Part shown: piece after piece, positions 10,223 to 17,282 of the stretch
Position numbering within the stretch: position 1 is the first letter of the stretch
Layout of the letters: each line of letters starts with the position of its first letter
Origin: Unio delphinus
Taxonomy: Eukaryota; Mollusca; Bivalvia; Unionida; Unionidae
Reading direction: 5' to 3'
Assembly: GCA_029339505.1 (NCBI GenBank)
Contig: JAQISU010000193.1
Coordinates: 2,077,501 to 2,141,500 of the forward strand
Length of the DNA stretch: 64,000 nt
Made by a program: the position numbers and the translations under genes
The notes under the pieces: model-generated
Seen by the model: only the letters and a program-made list of their open reading frames with translations
Told to the model about the DNA's origin: nothing
Database searches by the model: none

Positions 10223-10276
10223 ATGTTGAAAGTGTGATATTAATTATTTTTATAGCAATTATGACACTTTCAACAT
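10223..10276. repeat. Hairpin II (13-bp perfect stem)
   Basis: ATGTTGAAAGTGT (10223-10235) pairs with 10264-10276 around a loop with the same TATTAATTATTTTTATA core as hairpin I. The GTGG/CCAC pairs of hairpin I are GTTG/CAAC here, so both strands changed together. Confidence 0.85.
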
Positions 10277-10358
10277 CAATGATAACGCCCTTAACACTTC
10301 CGCGATGGTGTTAGGTCGGGTTCGGGAAAATTGTTTCACAATTGAAAAAGTGTTTTGC

Positions 10359-10390
10359 AATTGAAAAATTGTTTCTGATTTCAAATAATG
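10359..10390 (+). promoter_or_regulatory. Late-gene leader motif, copy 1
   Basis: A 32-bp sequence ending in the ATG at 10388. It recurs without a mismatch at 11288-11319, ending in the ATG of the next gene. A diverged form precedes the ATG at 34177 in element 2. Candidate late promoter/initiator or translation leader. Confidence 0.65.
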
Positions 10391-11257
10391 GTCAATGAAG
10401 CATTAACAACCCGATTGGCTCGTGAACGACTGGATGCAATCAGGAGATTTGTACCAATTCGTGACTCTGTACGGAATAAACTACAACAACGACAGAGTCT
10501 TCAGACTGATTTTGCTGCGGGATCTGAAGAATTGTCTAAACCAGTAACCACAGCAACGAAGGAGATAGAGCGTGCTATACTGGGAGATGATCCTGACGGT
10601 AAAAGAAAAGAAGAGGGTCTTATTCCTGTGTTAGAAAAAATAGCAAAAAGAACTAAACAAACAAAAAAATCCTTGCAATCACTTCCTCAGGATATATCAA
10701 CCGCTTCAGAACGAAAATTTATAGGATTTCAGGAAGAACTAGTTAGTGGACTACCTAATTCAATTATATTTACCGAGAGCGCTAAACAACAAATTCTCAA
10801 CGAGGATATAGACAATTTAGGTGAATTCGCTGCTAACAGCTATGATTCACAAGAGAAGTTTTTCACGGACAATTATTCGGATTATAGAATGTCACATAAT
10901 GAATGGGCTGATATAGTGTATGAAATAAATACTGGGAGTTTAGATAGAAGGATGAAGGAATACAGAGACTTCAAGAGAAAATTTCAACTCCAAATAAGAC
11001 AGCCATACGATGAGAAGAAATTTCTGGGGAGTGGTCTAGTTGGAAACGTTAGCGTTTCATGTCCTGGTAGTGTTCTCAGTGATATATCACGATTAGAGGT
11101 TCTTGTAGGAGGGTTCCGAGCCGGAAATAACTCACCGGAAATAATTAATGAAGCAGCTGATATCTGTAGACGATTATTTCAGGGTGGTATCATGGATATC
11201 AGCACATATCGAGATTTCATTGGAGAGTTAGTGGAAAGTGGGTATCATAGTGACTGA
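10388..11257 (+). CDS. Core/IIIa-like structural protein candidate, element 1
   Basis: A 289-residue, charged, mostly helical protein with an intact frame. The C-terminal domain (about residues 225-285: LSDISRLEVLVGG, then GNNSPEIINEAADICRRLFQGGIM) is a helical module I associate with Polinton virion proteins. The rest is unassigned. It is the first gene of the late block and shares its exact leader with the next gene. In element 2 the C-terminal module is tandemly duplicated. The structural role is inferred from position only. Confidence 0.7.
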   Translation: MVNEALTTRLARERLDAIRRFVPIRDSVRNKLQQRQSLQTDFAAGSEELSKPVTTATKEIERAILGDDPDGKRKEEGLIPVLEKIAKRTKQTKKSLQSLPQDISTASERKFIGFQEELVSGLPNSIIFTESAKQQILNEDIDNLGEFAANSYDSQEKFFTDNYSDYRMSHNEWADIVYEINTGSLDRRMKEYRDFKRKFQLQIRQPYDEKKFLGSGLVGNVSVSCPGSVLSDISRLEVLVGGFRAGNNSPEIINEAADICRRLFQGGIMDISTYRDFIGELVESGYHSD

Positions 11258-11287
11258 ATTGAAAAGTCAATTGATTAGATAAATAAT

Positions 11288-11319
11288 AATTGAAAAATTG
11301 TTTCTGATTTCAAATAATG
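11288..11319 (+). promoter_or_regulatory. Late-gene leader motif, copy 2
   Basis: Exact 32-bp duplicate of 10359-10390, placed at the same distance from its ATG (11317). Confidence 0.65.
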
Positions 11320-11767
11320 ATCATACACTACAATCATGATAAACCAACCCCCGTCTACGTAGTTAATTCATGGTTTCCGGTTTATAGAGCATACTACGGA
11401 GATGGTTTAGGTAATACCATTTTAGGGTTATTTGCGAGAATGGCTCCAAAAGTGATGCCGTTGGCTAAACAATTAGGAATGAAAGCAATTGAAGTTATTC
11501 GTGATAAGGGTATTGGTGCTGTTGGAGATCTTGCTGGAAAAGCGTTTTCAACTGCGAAGAATAAATTAACATCATTAGTGAAATCACGGATGAAATCCAA
11601 AGGATTTTCAAAACCGTTACCGTCTACAGCGGAAATGCCTGCAAGTCTTAGTAGAATTATAAATAACGCAGTAGATGAAAAATTAGCGTCGATGGTTCTA
11701 ACCCCCCGACCAAAGCAATATTGCAAATATGATAGCAGGAAGTGGCTTTAAAAAACTACGACGATGA
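11317..11767 (+). pseudogene. pX-like small basic virion protein, element 1
   Basis: Begins with a conserved MIIHYNHDKPT start. A Gly/Ala/Lys-rich region (YGDGLGNTILGLFARMAPK onward) resembles adenovirus pX/pVI-type core peptides. A one-base shift in the C-run at about 11702-11707 diverts the frame, which then ends at 11751. In the alternative frame the basic, Arg-rich tail seen in element 2 continues to TGA at 11765-11767. A single homopolymer lesion. Confidence 0.72.
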
Positions 11768-11774
11768 AAATGGA

Positions 11775-11786
11775 AAATCGCGATTT
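11775..11786. promoter_or_regulatory. Palindrome ahead of the major capsid gene
   Basis: AAATCGCGATTT, a perfect 12-bp palindrome 22 bp upstream of the capsid ATG. One of a series of short palindromes ahead of late genes. Confidence 0.45.
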
Positions 11787-11808
11787 AGACTCTGATAAAT
11801 AGAATAAA

Positions 11809-13221
11809 ATGTTCAAAAAGTCACATGATCCAGCGTTTGATATAGACGCCCCAGTTGGCAAGGATGATTCTGTACGCGATTATCAATATTACACCTATCA
11901 TGCAATAGACTCAAATAGTCGAGCAAGAATTGATCTTCAAGTCCATGATACCAGTAAATACTTTTTGCCCTGTGAAGCGTTTATTGAAGTAGAAGGAGAA
12001 ATTGTAACAGCTGCTGATACTCCTGCTGTACCAGCACCGTATCCAGCTGGTACTCAAGTCGGTTTTGTCAATAATGGTATCATGGCGTTATTTGAGAGTG
12101 CAAAATATCTCATTGATGGAAAAGAAATTGAGGCGATAGATCGCGATGTTGATGTGGCTACAACAATAATCGGGCTAGCGAGATATTCCGATGATTATAC
12201 AAGATCAGCAGGACCTTCTATGATGTTTGCAAAAGATGCTACAAATACCGCTGGAGGAAAACAATTTGTTGTAAGACGACCAAAGAATAATGCTGGCACC
12301 GCTAATATTGATGCCAAAGATATGATTATAAACAACGATGTTAATTTCAATCTAGGAGCTGCAACACGTATTTCAATGTTGCAAGGAGCGCGTAAATCAT
12401 TTTCATGCGCGATTCCACTGCATCATATATTTGGATTCTGTAGAAACGTCCGAAAAGTTATTTATGGAGCGAAGCATACAGTATCGCTTGTACGAAAGAG
12501 TGATGATAACGACGCAATTTGGAGGATTCCAGCAGACAATGCAAATCCAAATGCTGATGCCGGTAAAGTCTATTTAACAAAAATATCATTGTGGATGCCA
12601 GTGTTGACTCCAGCAATCACCGCAGAAGAACGATTACTATCATTTATGGACCAAGGAGGAAAGTCGTTGTTGAGTTGGCTAACCGTGAGTACAGATGTTA
12701 AACAATCAAATATCAACGGGTTATTCACTTGGAGCCTAGCATCAAAACAAGGCGTTTCTGCGCCACGTCATATATTTATTGCGTTACAAGATAACGCACG
12801 AGTTGGCGATGAACGTTTCAGTCATATGATATTTGATCAATTAGGTGTGAAAGACGTCTCACTGAGAATAAACGGCCAACAGGAACCATCCGAGGATATA
12901 CAACTTAATTACACAGAAAATCATATTGCACGAGTTTATCATCGTCTGTTGTCATTTATGGCACGCGATCAAAATGTGGATACTGGTTTGCAAATATCAC
13001 AATATGATTTTAAAAATCTGTATCCGATCTATTACTTCTCACTGGAACATCTCGATTTGATGAGACAATCTGTTGTTGATATACATTTTAGAGCTAATGT
13101 GACTCGTGGTGCTATTGCTGATTATAGAGCGGTTGCTGTCATTCTCAGTGATAAATCAATGCTACTTGAAGGTGTTGGTGGAAGAATGAGAGTGGTAGAT
13201 GCACCAGTGGAAAACATGTAA
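11809..13221 (+). CDS. Major capsid protein (double jelly-roll), element 1
   Basis: Intact 470-residue frame in the position and size class of Polinton/adintovirus major capsid proteins, which form pseudo-hexagonal trimers. Typical features are an N-terminal strand region with DTSKYFLPCEAFIEVEG, the FVNNGIMALFESAKYLIDG block near residues 82-105, and a second domain ending with strands around VVDIHFRANV. It is preceded by a palindrome and TATA-like AATAGAATAAA. Family recognition is by pattern, not search. The copy at 35739-37150 has the same domain order but is broken. Confidence 0.83.
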   Translation: MFKKSHDPAFDIDAPVGKDDSVRDYQYYTYHAIDSNSRARIDLQVHDTSKYFLPCEAFIEVEGEIVTAADTPAVPAPYPAGTQVGFVNNGIMALFESAKYLIDGKEIEAIDRDVDVATTIIGLARYSDDYTRSAGPSMMFAKDATNTAGGKQFVVRRPKNNAGTANIDAKDMIINNDVNFNLGAATRISMLQGARKSFSCAIPLHHIFGFCRNVRKVIYGAKHTVSLVRKSDDNDAIWRIPADNANPNADAGKVYLTKISLWMPVLTPAITAEERLLSFMDQGGKSLLSWLTVSTDVKQSNINGLFTWSLASKQGVSAPRHIFIALQDNARVGDERFSHMIFDQLGVKDVSLRINGQQEPSEDIQLNYTENHIARVYHRLLSFMARDQNVDTGLQISQYDFKNLYPIYYFSLEHLDLMRQSVVDIHFRANVTRGAIADYRAVAVILSDKSMLLEGVGGRMRVVDAPVENM

Positions 13222-13242
13222 ACGATTTAGAATCAATCAATT

Positions 13243-13761
13243 ATGTATAACATGTCATATAGTGCTATTAGTGTTGCGTTAACTCCTGGTCAAATCAAAA
13301 AATTGCAATCAGAATCGGCTAAAAAATGTGGAACCACAATCACGTTGAAACCCAACCAAATGACTGGTGGTGCAAATAAACTATCGCTGACAACTCATCA
13401 GGTGAAACATTTCAATTATGCACTAGTAGCAAAAAAGGGTGTTCAGATTACTCTCTCTGCGGCTGCTATCAAAAATATGATTAAAACAGGCGGTATATTT
13501 CCGTTGTTAGCTGCGATTCCAGCATTAATTGCAGCAGCAGCCCCAGCGGTGGCTAAAGCGGCAGCGTTTGGAGCCGTTGGTACTGCAGCAGGAATGGCAC
13601 TAAAGAAAGCAACTGGGAAAGGATATAAAAAAAAGGGAAAGGGTCTAAGACTACCAGGAACCCCGTATTCGTGGTACAGTGGAAAGGGTCTAAGACTACC
13701 AGGAACCCCGTATTCGTGGTACAGCGGAAAGGGTCTAAGACTACCAGGAACGATTTATTAA
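13243..13761 (+). CDS. pVI-like membrane-active minor capsid protein, element 1
   Basis: 172 residues, intact. An N-terminal LTPGQIKKLQ helix and a TITLKPNQM repeat-like strand come first. A long Ala/Gly-rich hydrophobic segment follows (about residues 86-118, GGIFPLLAAIPALIAAAAP). The C-terminus is basic with three tandem GKGLRLPGT motifs. The overall design matches the minor capsid proteins of Polintons with an adenovirus pVI-like arrangement. In that family the C-terminal motif is processed by the protease encoded next door. The ATG at 13243 has another in-frame ATG at 13252. Confidence 0.7.
   Translation: MYNMSYSAISVALTPGQIKKLQSESAKKCGTTITLKPNQMTGGANKLSLTTHQVKHFNYALVAKKGVQITLSAAAIKNMIKTGGIFPLLAAIPALIAAAAPAVAKAAAFGAVGTAAGMALKKATGKGYKKKGKGLRLPGTPYSWYSGKGLRLPGTPYSWYSGKGLRLPGTIY
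13638..13755 (+). repeat. Triplicated GKGLRLPGT coding unit
   Basis: Two near-identical 48-bp units and a partial third inside the pVI-like gene repeat GKGLRLPGT followed by PYSWYS. The duplication also opens a second frame that runs into the protease frame downstream. Element 2 has one unit plus a decayed second. Confidence 0.85.
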
Positions 13762-13775
13762 TTCAGAAATCTTCG

Positions 13776-14573
13776 ATGGTTCCCATGTCCAATTTTGATT
13801 TACTCGATGCTGCTAAAAAACTAGCGATTAAAAACTTCAGAGGTGTCTTTATGAAAGATCAATTACCACATCAACCAAACAACACTGAAACCGGAATCAT
13901 TAATTTAGATAACAGCACCGGACCTGGAACTCACTGGGTTGCATACGCTATTGATCCACGTGGGATTGTTTATTTCGATTCATATGGATTAGCCCCACCA
14001 AAAGAGTTTATGCGTTATATAAAAACCCTTCCAATGAAGACTTGGTATTCTACGCTACCAACACAACAAATGAATGACCCACCAATATGTGGCAGCGAAG
14101 TATTAAATGTCCTTAACGCTATTTCTAACTCCTTGAGTAACCCAAGCGGAAAACCACCACATGTTGTCGTGAATGAATACACTAGTAATCGCTGGAGAAA
14201 ATCGAAGATTTTTCAACGAAGTCGTCAAAAACTTAATACCATCGTTGATAGATTTCTAGGGAGAACACCTGTTTCTGAAACCACATCGTTGACAGGCCCG
14301 ACCCTCGCTGAAATTAAAAGCTCTATTGACGAACAAAAGCTCACCAACGAGTTTGTTAAAAATTTCTTTGAGGGCAGTAGCCTCCAAGATATCACGACGA
14401 AATTTTCTAACATCGACAACCATATTAAAACCCAAGCACGGATTAGAATCAACGAACTTCTGGTTTCATTCTTTTCTGACAGGTGGGGGGGGGGAACAAT
14501 AGATCCTGCCAGAATCAGGGTAAATTATCTCGATATTTCCAACGATCTTCTTGAACTAAAAGAAAACGTTTAA
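13776..14573 (+). CDS. Adenain-like cysteine protease, fused to downstream protein, element 1
   Basis: Residues about 4-140 are a maturation protease of the adenovirus/Ulp1 type. The catalytic His is in GTHWVAY, Asp in YFDSYG, Gln/Asn around TQQMNDPP and Cys in PPICGSE. In element 2 the protease stops right after the conserved VVVNEYTS. Here the frame instead runs on for about 130 residues of helical sequence that resembles the protein at 38424-38816. This suggests that a deletion removed the protease stop and fused two genes. ATG 13776 or 13785 fits; the frame is open further up (13671) only because of the repeat in the preceding gene. A run of G at about 14486-14495 is a likely slippage site. 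Confidence 0.82.
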   Translation: MVPMSNFDLLDAAKKLAIKNFRGVFMKDQLPHQPNNTETGIINLDNSTGPGTHWVAYAIDPRGIVYFDSYGLAPPKEFMRYIKTLPMKTWYSTLPTQQMNDPPICGSEVLNVLNAISNSLSNPSGKPPHVVVNEYTSNRWRKSKIFQRSRQKLNTIVDRFLGRTPVSETTSLTGPTLAEIKSSIDEQKLTNEFVKNFFEGSSLQDITTKFSNIDNHIKTQARIRINELLVSFFSDRWGGGTIDPARIRVNYLDISNDLLELKENV

Positions 14574-14606
14574 AGGATAAAAATTACGCACAAAAAACCT
14601 AAAAAT

Positions 14607-14620
14607 ATCGTGTATACGAT
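14607..14620. promoter_or_regulatory. Inverted repeat at the start of the next late ORF
   Basis: ATCGTGTATACGAT has the stem ATCGT/ACGAT. The matching site in element 2 (38821-38834, ATCGTGTACACGAT) is a perfect palindrome. It overlaps the coding frame start (GTG at 14610). Confidence 0.4.
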
Positions 14621-14906
14621 CAAACATGGAATCGAGGATTGGATAAGAGACAAAGCTCCTAGAATTACCATCGATCTCTTGTGGGATGAGGGGGAAGTGA
14701 AGGTTGATGGTATCTATAGGTTAACGTGGGCCTCTATCGATCAATTTAATATGATCATGAACAATAGAACCTACTCTGGTGGCGTCGCGACGTTAATTAT
14801 CGAGACTGGCATAACACCAGAATTTCACTTCGTCGCGGTTAATAGCTCCACCATTAGATCAAAAATAGCCTGGTGTATAGAACTCGTAGATCATTTTTCC
14901 GGCTGA
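14610..14906 (+). CDS. Uncharacterised late protein, element 1
   Basis: About 98 residues, family not recognised. The frame begins YTIKHGIEDW with no ATG. The first candidate initiator is GTG at 14610, and the frame is continuous with the preceding protein apart from the TAA at 14571-14573. Element 2 conserves the YTI.HG start (38828 on) and then decays. It may start at a non-AUG codon, be a stop-readthrough extension, or have lost its ATG. Mixed strands and helices are suggested; there is no TM segment. Confidence 0.5.
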   Translation: MYTIKHGIEDWIRDKAPRITIDLLWDEGEVKVDGIYRLTWASIDQFNMIMNNRTYSGGVATLIIETGITPEFHFVAVNSSTIRSKIAWCIELVDHFSG

Positions 14907-14943
14907 AGTACTAACAATTCCCGCGAACTTGAAAACACAATTG

Positions 14944-14959
14944 AAAACGCTAGCGTTTT
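14944..14959. promoter_or_regulatory. Palindrome ahead of the TM-protein gene
   Basis: AAAACGCTAGCGTTTT, a perfect 16-bp palindrome 10 bp before the ATG at 14970. At the same place in element 2 (39098-39113) the sequence differs but is again an inverted repeat (AAATCGT/ACGATTT). Confidence 0.5.
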
Positions 14960-14969
14960 TAAAATAACA

Positions 14970-15527
14970 ATGATTTCATCAACTCAATGTCGCTATGATC
15001 AGGTCAGAGAATTTCAAAATAGACTCAAAACCCTCGCCGAGGAGTATCAAATAAAAATAAAAAAATACCGACGAAGAATCACCGCAATTGATATTACTAT
15101 GTACTCGGTGTCAAGCGTTCTCGCTGGCGCCGGAATAATACTTGCATCGGTTACAATGATTGCCCCGGTCGTAGTTCCAATTTGCATTTCTGCGGTGGCT
15201 ACAATCGGGGGTATATCAACCGGGATAGCAAAAAAGATATCATCATGCAGCCAGAGTAAACTGCAGAATTACTTAATTCAATTTCATATTGCATCAACCG
15301 CATATTCGCAGTTATCCCTGATGATATCGTCGTCACTCGATAATACAATTATATCAGATAGTGAATTCTCAGCGATGGTCAGTATTTTTGATTCAGCGAT
15401 ATCAAAATTAGAGCAACAACATGAATATAATAACAATGACAACACCGATGGAATCAGAAAACACGAACCCAAAAACAAACCCAAAAACCAAAATGATCTC
15501 AATAATCTCAACCATACCAGATTGTGA
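14970..15527 (+). CDS. Two-TM helical late protein, element 1
   Basis: 185 residues. A basic amphipathic N-terminus (about residues 10-40, ending IKKYRRRITAID) precedes two hydrophobic segments at about 45-65 and 70-88, rich in Val/Ala/Gly. A Cys-Ser cluster (KKISSCSQSK) and a helical tail follow. It probably inserts in or disrupts membranes, or lines the inside of the particle. The family occurs in invertebrate Polintons but has no assigned function that I know. The last 50 residues lie in a duplicated segment. The frame is intact here and broken in element 2. Confidence 0.68.
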   Translation: MISSTQCRYDQVREFQNRLKTLAEEYQIKIKKYRRRITAIDITMYSVSSVLAGAGIILASVTMIAPVVVPICISAVATIGGISTGIAKKISSCSQSKLQNYLIQFHIASTAYSQLSLMISSSLDNTIISDSEFSAMVSIFDSAISKLEQQHEYNNNDNTDGIRKHEPKNKPKNQNDLNNLNHTRL

Positions 15528-15695
15528 GTTCTCAGTGATGGTCAGTATTTATGATTCCGTGGTGTCAAAATTAGAAATACAACATGAGTATAATAACAAT
15601 GACGACACCGATGGAATTACTTCAACGAGTAGTGGAGAACACGAACCCAGTACAAACAAGCATGATATCAAAAACATCAACGGAACCCGAGTTTA
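15363..15695 (+). repeat. Tandem duplication (about 163 bp) across a gene boundary
   Basis: 15363-15525 and 15526-15695 are diverged direct copies spanning the end of the TM protein. The second copy carries the equivalent stop (15694-15696) and overlaps the start of the penton-like gene. Element 2 has a single unit here. Confidence 0.8.
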
Positions 15696-16933
15696 GTGTG
15701 AATTTCCCTAGCCCAGTCCCCGTGAAGGAGATAGCGCTAGCAAAACTACGAGTGTATCACAGTTGGCCTAATATCAGATCAAAATCATTTGGTGGTCAAC
15801 AACCCAATAATTCTTTAGTGTTTGCAAATAAGAATAAACCCGACGGAACCCCAGACTGAAACGTCGTTTCGATACCAACCGGATCATACCAAATTGAACA
15901 AATCAATAATGAATTCGCGCGTAGAATAAAATCGATTACTGGAAAAGAATCAAAAATCGCTATAACAGTTCATGAGCCGACGCTATCATCCGCAATTGAG
16001 ATAAGCACAGAAGGATACGTCGTAGATATCTATCAGAGTTCTATTAGAACCGTACTGGGATGGCCTGAAAAACCACCGGAAAAATCCACCACCGACTTAA
16101 CCACGGATGTACAATCATATCATGAAATCAATCCCAGTTATCGAGATGATTTATCTGACATAAGAAAAGGAAAAATCGCCGATAGATTTATATTCACCAA
16201 CAAAGACACATTGCAATGGGATTTTATCATTAAAAGAACAGCCGACTCATCTGTTACTATTTCATTTACGCTAAATGACGTCCGTGGTTATTTTAATGAG
16301 ATTAAACAATTATATGAAACACAAATAGAAGAACTACGGAAAAGAAAATCGCAAAAACACGTTGAAATAATAAATCAACTCATATCGGACATGGAATATA
16401 TCTATGAACTAATTATTCAAACAATAATTAATGACAACAGCGACAATAAACAACGATTCCTAACCGATTACAATATCACAGAAGACAATCTGCGTAATTT
16501 CAAGTTTCCGAAATACAACGCTGATGAATTAGCAAGAATTGTTAAAACCGATATCAAAGCGCTACAAAAATCAGATTCAACTATCCTCCTCAAATATAAT
16601 AATGATCCAGATGGTGGCGGTAGGCATATCGCTCCGTTCAACGTGAATATTTCATCGGTGATTGCGCTCAATTTAGTATGTGATGTTATCGAAGGAAGCT
16701 ATCAGATTAATCTAGAGCAATCAAATCAAGCTCAGCAGGGATATATTCTTTATTCGTTTGCACCAACAGCTCCTCCGGGATTCCTAATTATTGAAAACCC
16801 AATTAATCCTGTCTACATGCTATGCCATAATAATTCGCTAACGAGAATTAATTTCCGACTTACTGACCAGTCAAATAATCTGATTGATCTACAAAATGAG
16901 GTGTTAGCGATAAGTTTGTTTGTGAAATCATAA
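15662..16933 (+). pseudogene. Penton-like minor capsid protein, element 1
   Basis: About 423 codons with one nonsense codon, TGA at 15857-15859, where element 2 has TGG. The N-terminal part (ALAKLRVYHSWPN, then LPTGSYQIEQIN) and the C-terminal strand-rich part (VCDVIEGSYQINL, APTAPPGFLIIE, LTRINFRLTDQ) fit the penton or vertex-type jelly-roll protein of Polintons. A coiled-coil-like insertion lies between (about residues 215-300). ATG 15662 is chosen because its context is conserved in element 2 (39673). It overlaps the previous gene by about 35 nt, in another frame. It is the last gene before the right TIR. Confidence 0.72.
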
Positions 16934-16950
16934 ATGATTTTCGTCCTAAA

Positions 16951-17277
16951 GACTGGATCAAATATTCGGTTGAAATCGTAAAAGAATTATTAACCCAGAA
17001 CTGAAAACTTTAGCAGCAGAGAGGGTGATGACCACATCGTTGCGACCAAAATTAATTAAAAAATCGTAAAAGTCTCCGTTTTCATTTTTTTTAGTTAAAA
17101 TGAGATTTCGTAGGGAAGGCTCGTTAAAATTTCAATCAATTTTTTGTCTGAAAACGTTGTAGGGTTTGCCCCTGAGACATTTTTTTTTGGTTATAATGAG
17201 ATCGTAGTAAGGCTCGTTTTAAGATTTCAATCAAAATTTTGTCTAAAAACGTTGTAGGGTTCACCCTCTCTGCTGCT
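16951..17277. repeat. Right terminal inverted repeat, element 1
   Basis: Inverted partner of 2322-2647 with a few indels in A/T runs. It ends TCACCCTCTCTGCTGCT and has the inner opposite copy at 17012-17028. Flanked by CAACG at 17278-17282. Confidence 0.93.
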
Positions 17278-17282
17278 CAACG

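Larger units (their letters stand above)
9945..10387. promoter_or_regulatory. Intergenic control region before the late genes, element 1
   Basis: 443 bp without a gene, between the early-type genes and the virion block. It contains two related hairpins (separate entries), a third small inverted repeat TAACAC...GTGTTA (10292-10313), and repeated AATTG/CAATT motifs (10329-10387) forming short stems. Plausibly a late promoter or a replication/expression switch. Not conserved in sequence with 33680-34176 of element 2. Confidence 0.5.
2322..17277. mobile_element. Polinton/Maverick (adintovirus-like) element 1
   Basis: A 14,956-bp element with AG...CT termini, TIRs of about 326 bp and a 5-bp target duplication CAACG (2317-2321 and 17278-17282). 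It carries the full Polinton core set: integrase, protein-primed family B polymerase, packaging ATPase, adenain-like protease, double-jelly-roll major capsid protein and a penton-like protein. Accessory genes include PLA2-like, helicase and two HNH-type nucleases. The right part is transcribed rightwards (late virion genes). The polymerase-helicase-HNH gene runs leftwards. Major capsid and several other genes are open, while polymerase, integrase, ATPase and penton-like genes carry single or double lesions. The copy is therefore inactive but fairly young. Confidence 0.95.

Noticed and set aside
11394..11726. 110-codon minus-strand frame inside the pX-like gene
   Set aside because: Shadow frame; the plus-strand protein is the one with homologous start and tail in element 2.
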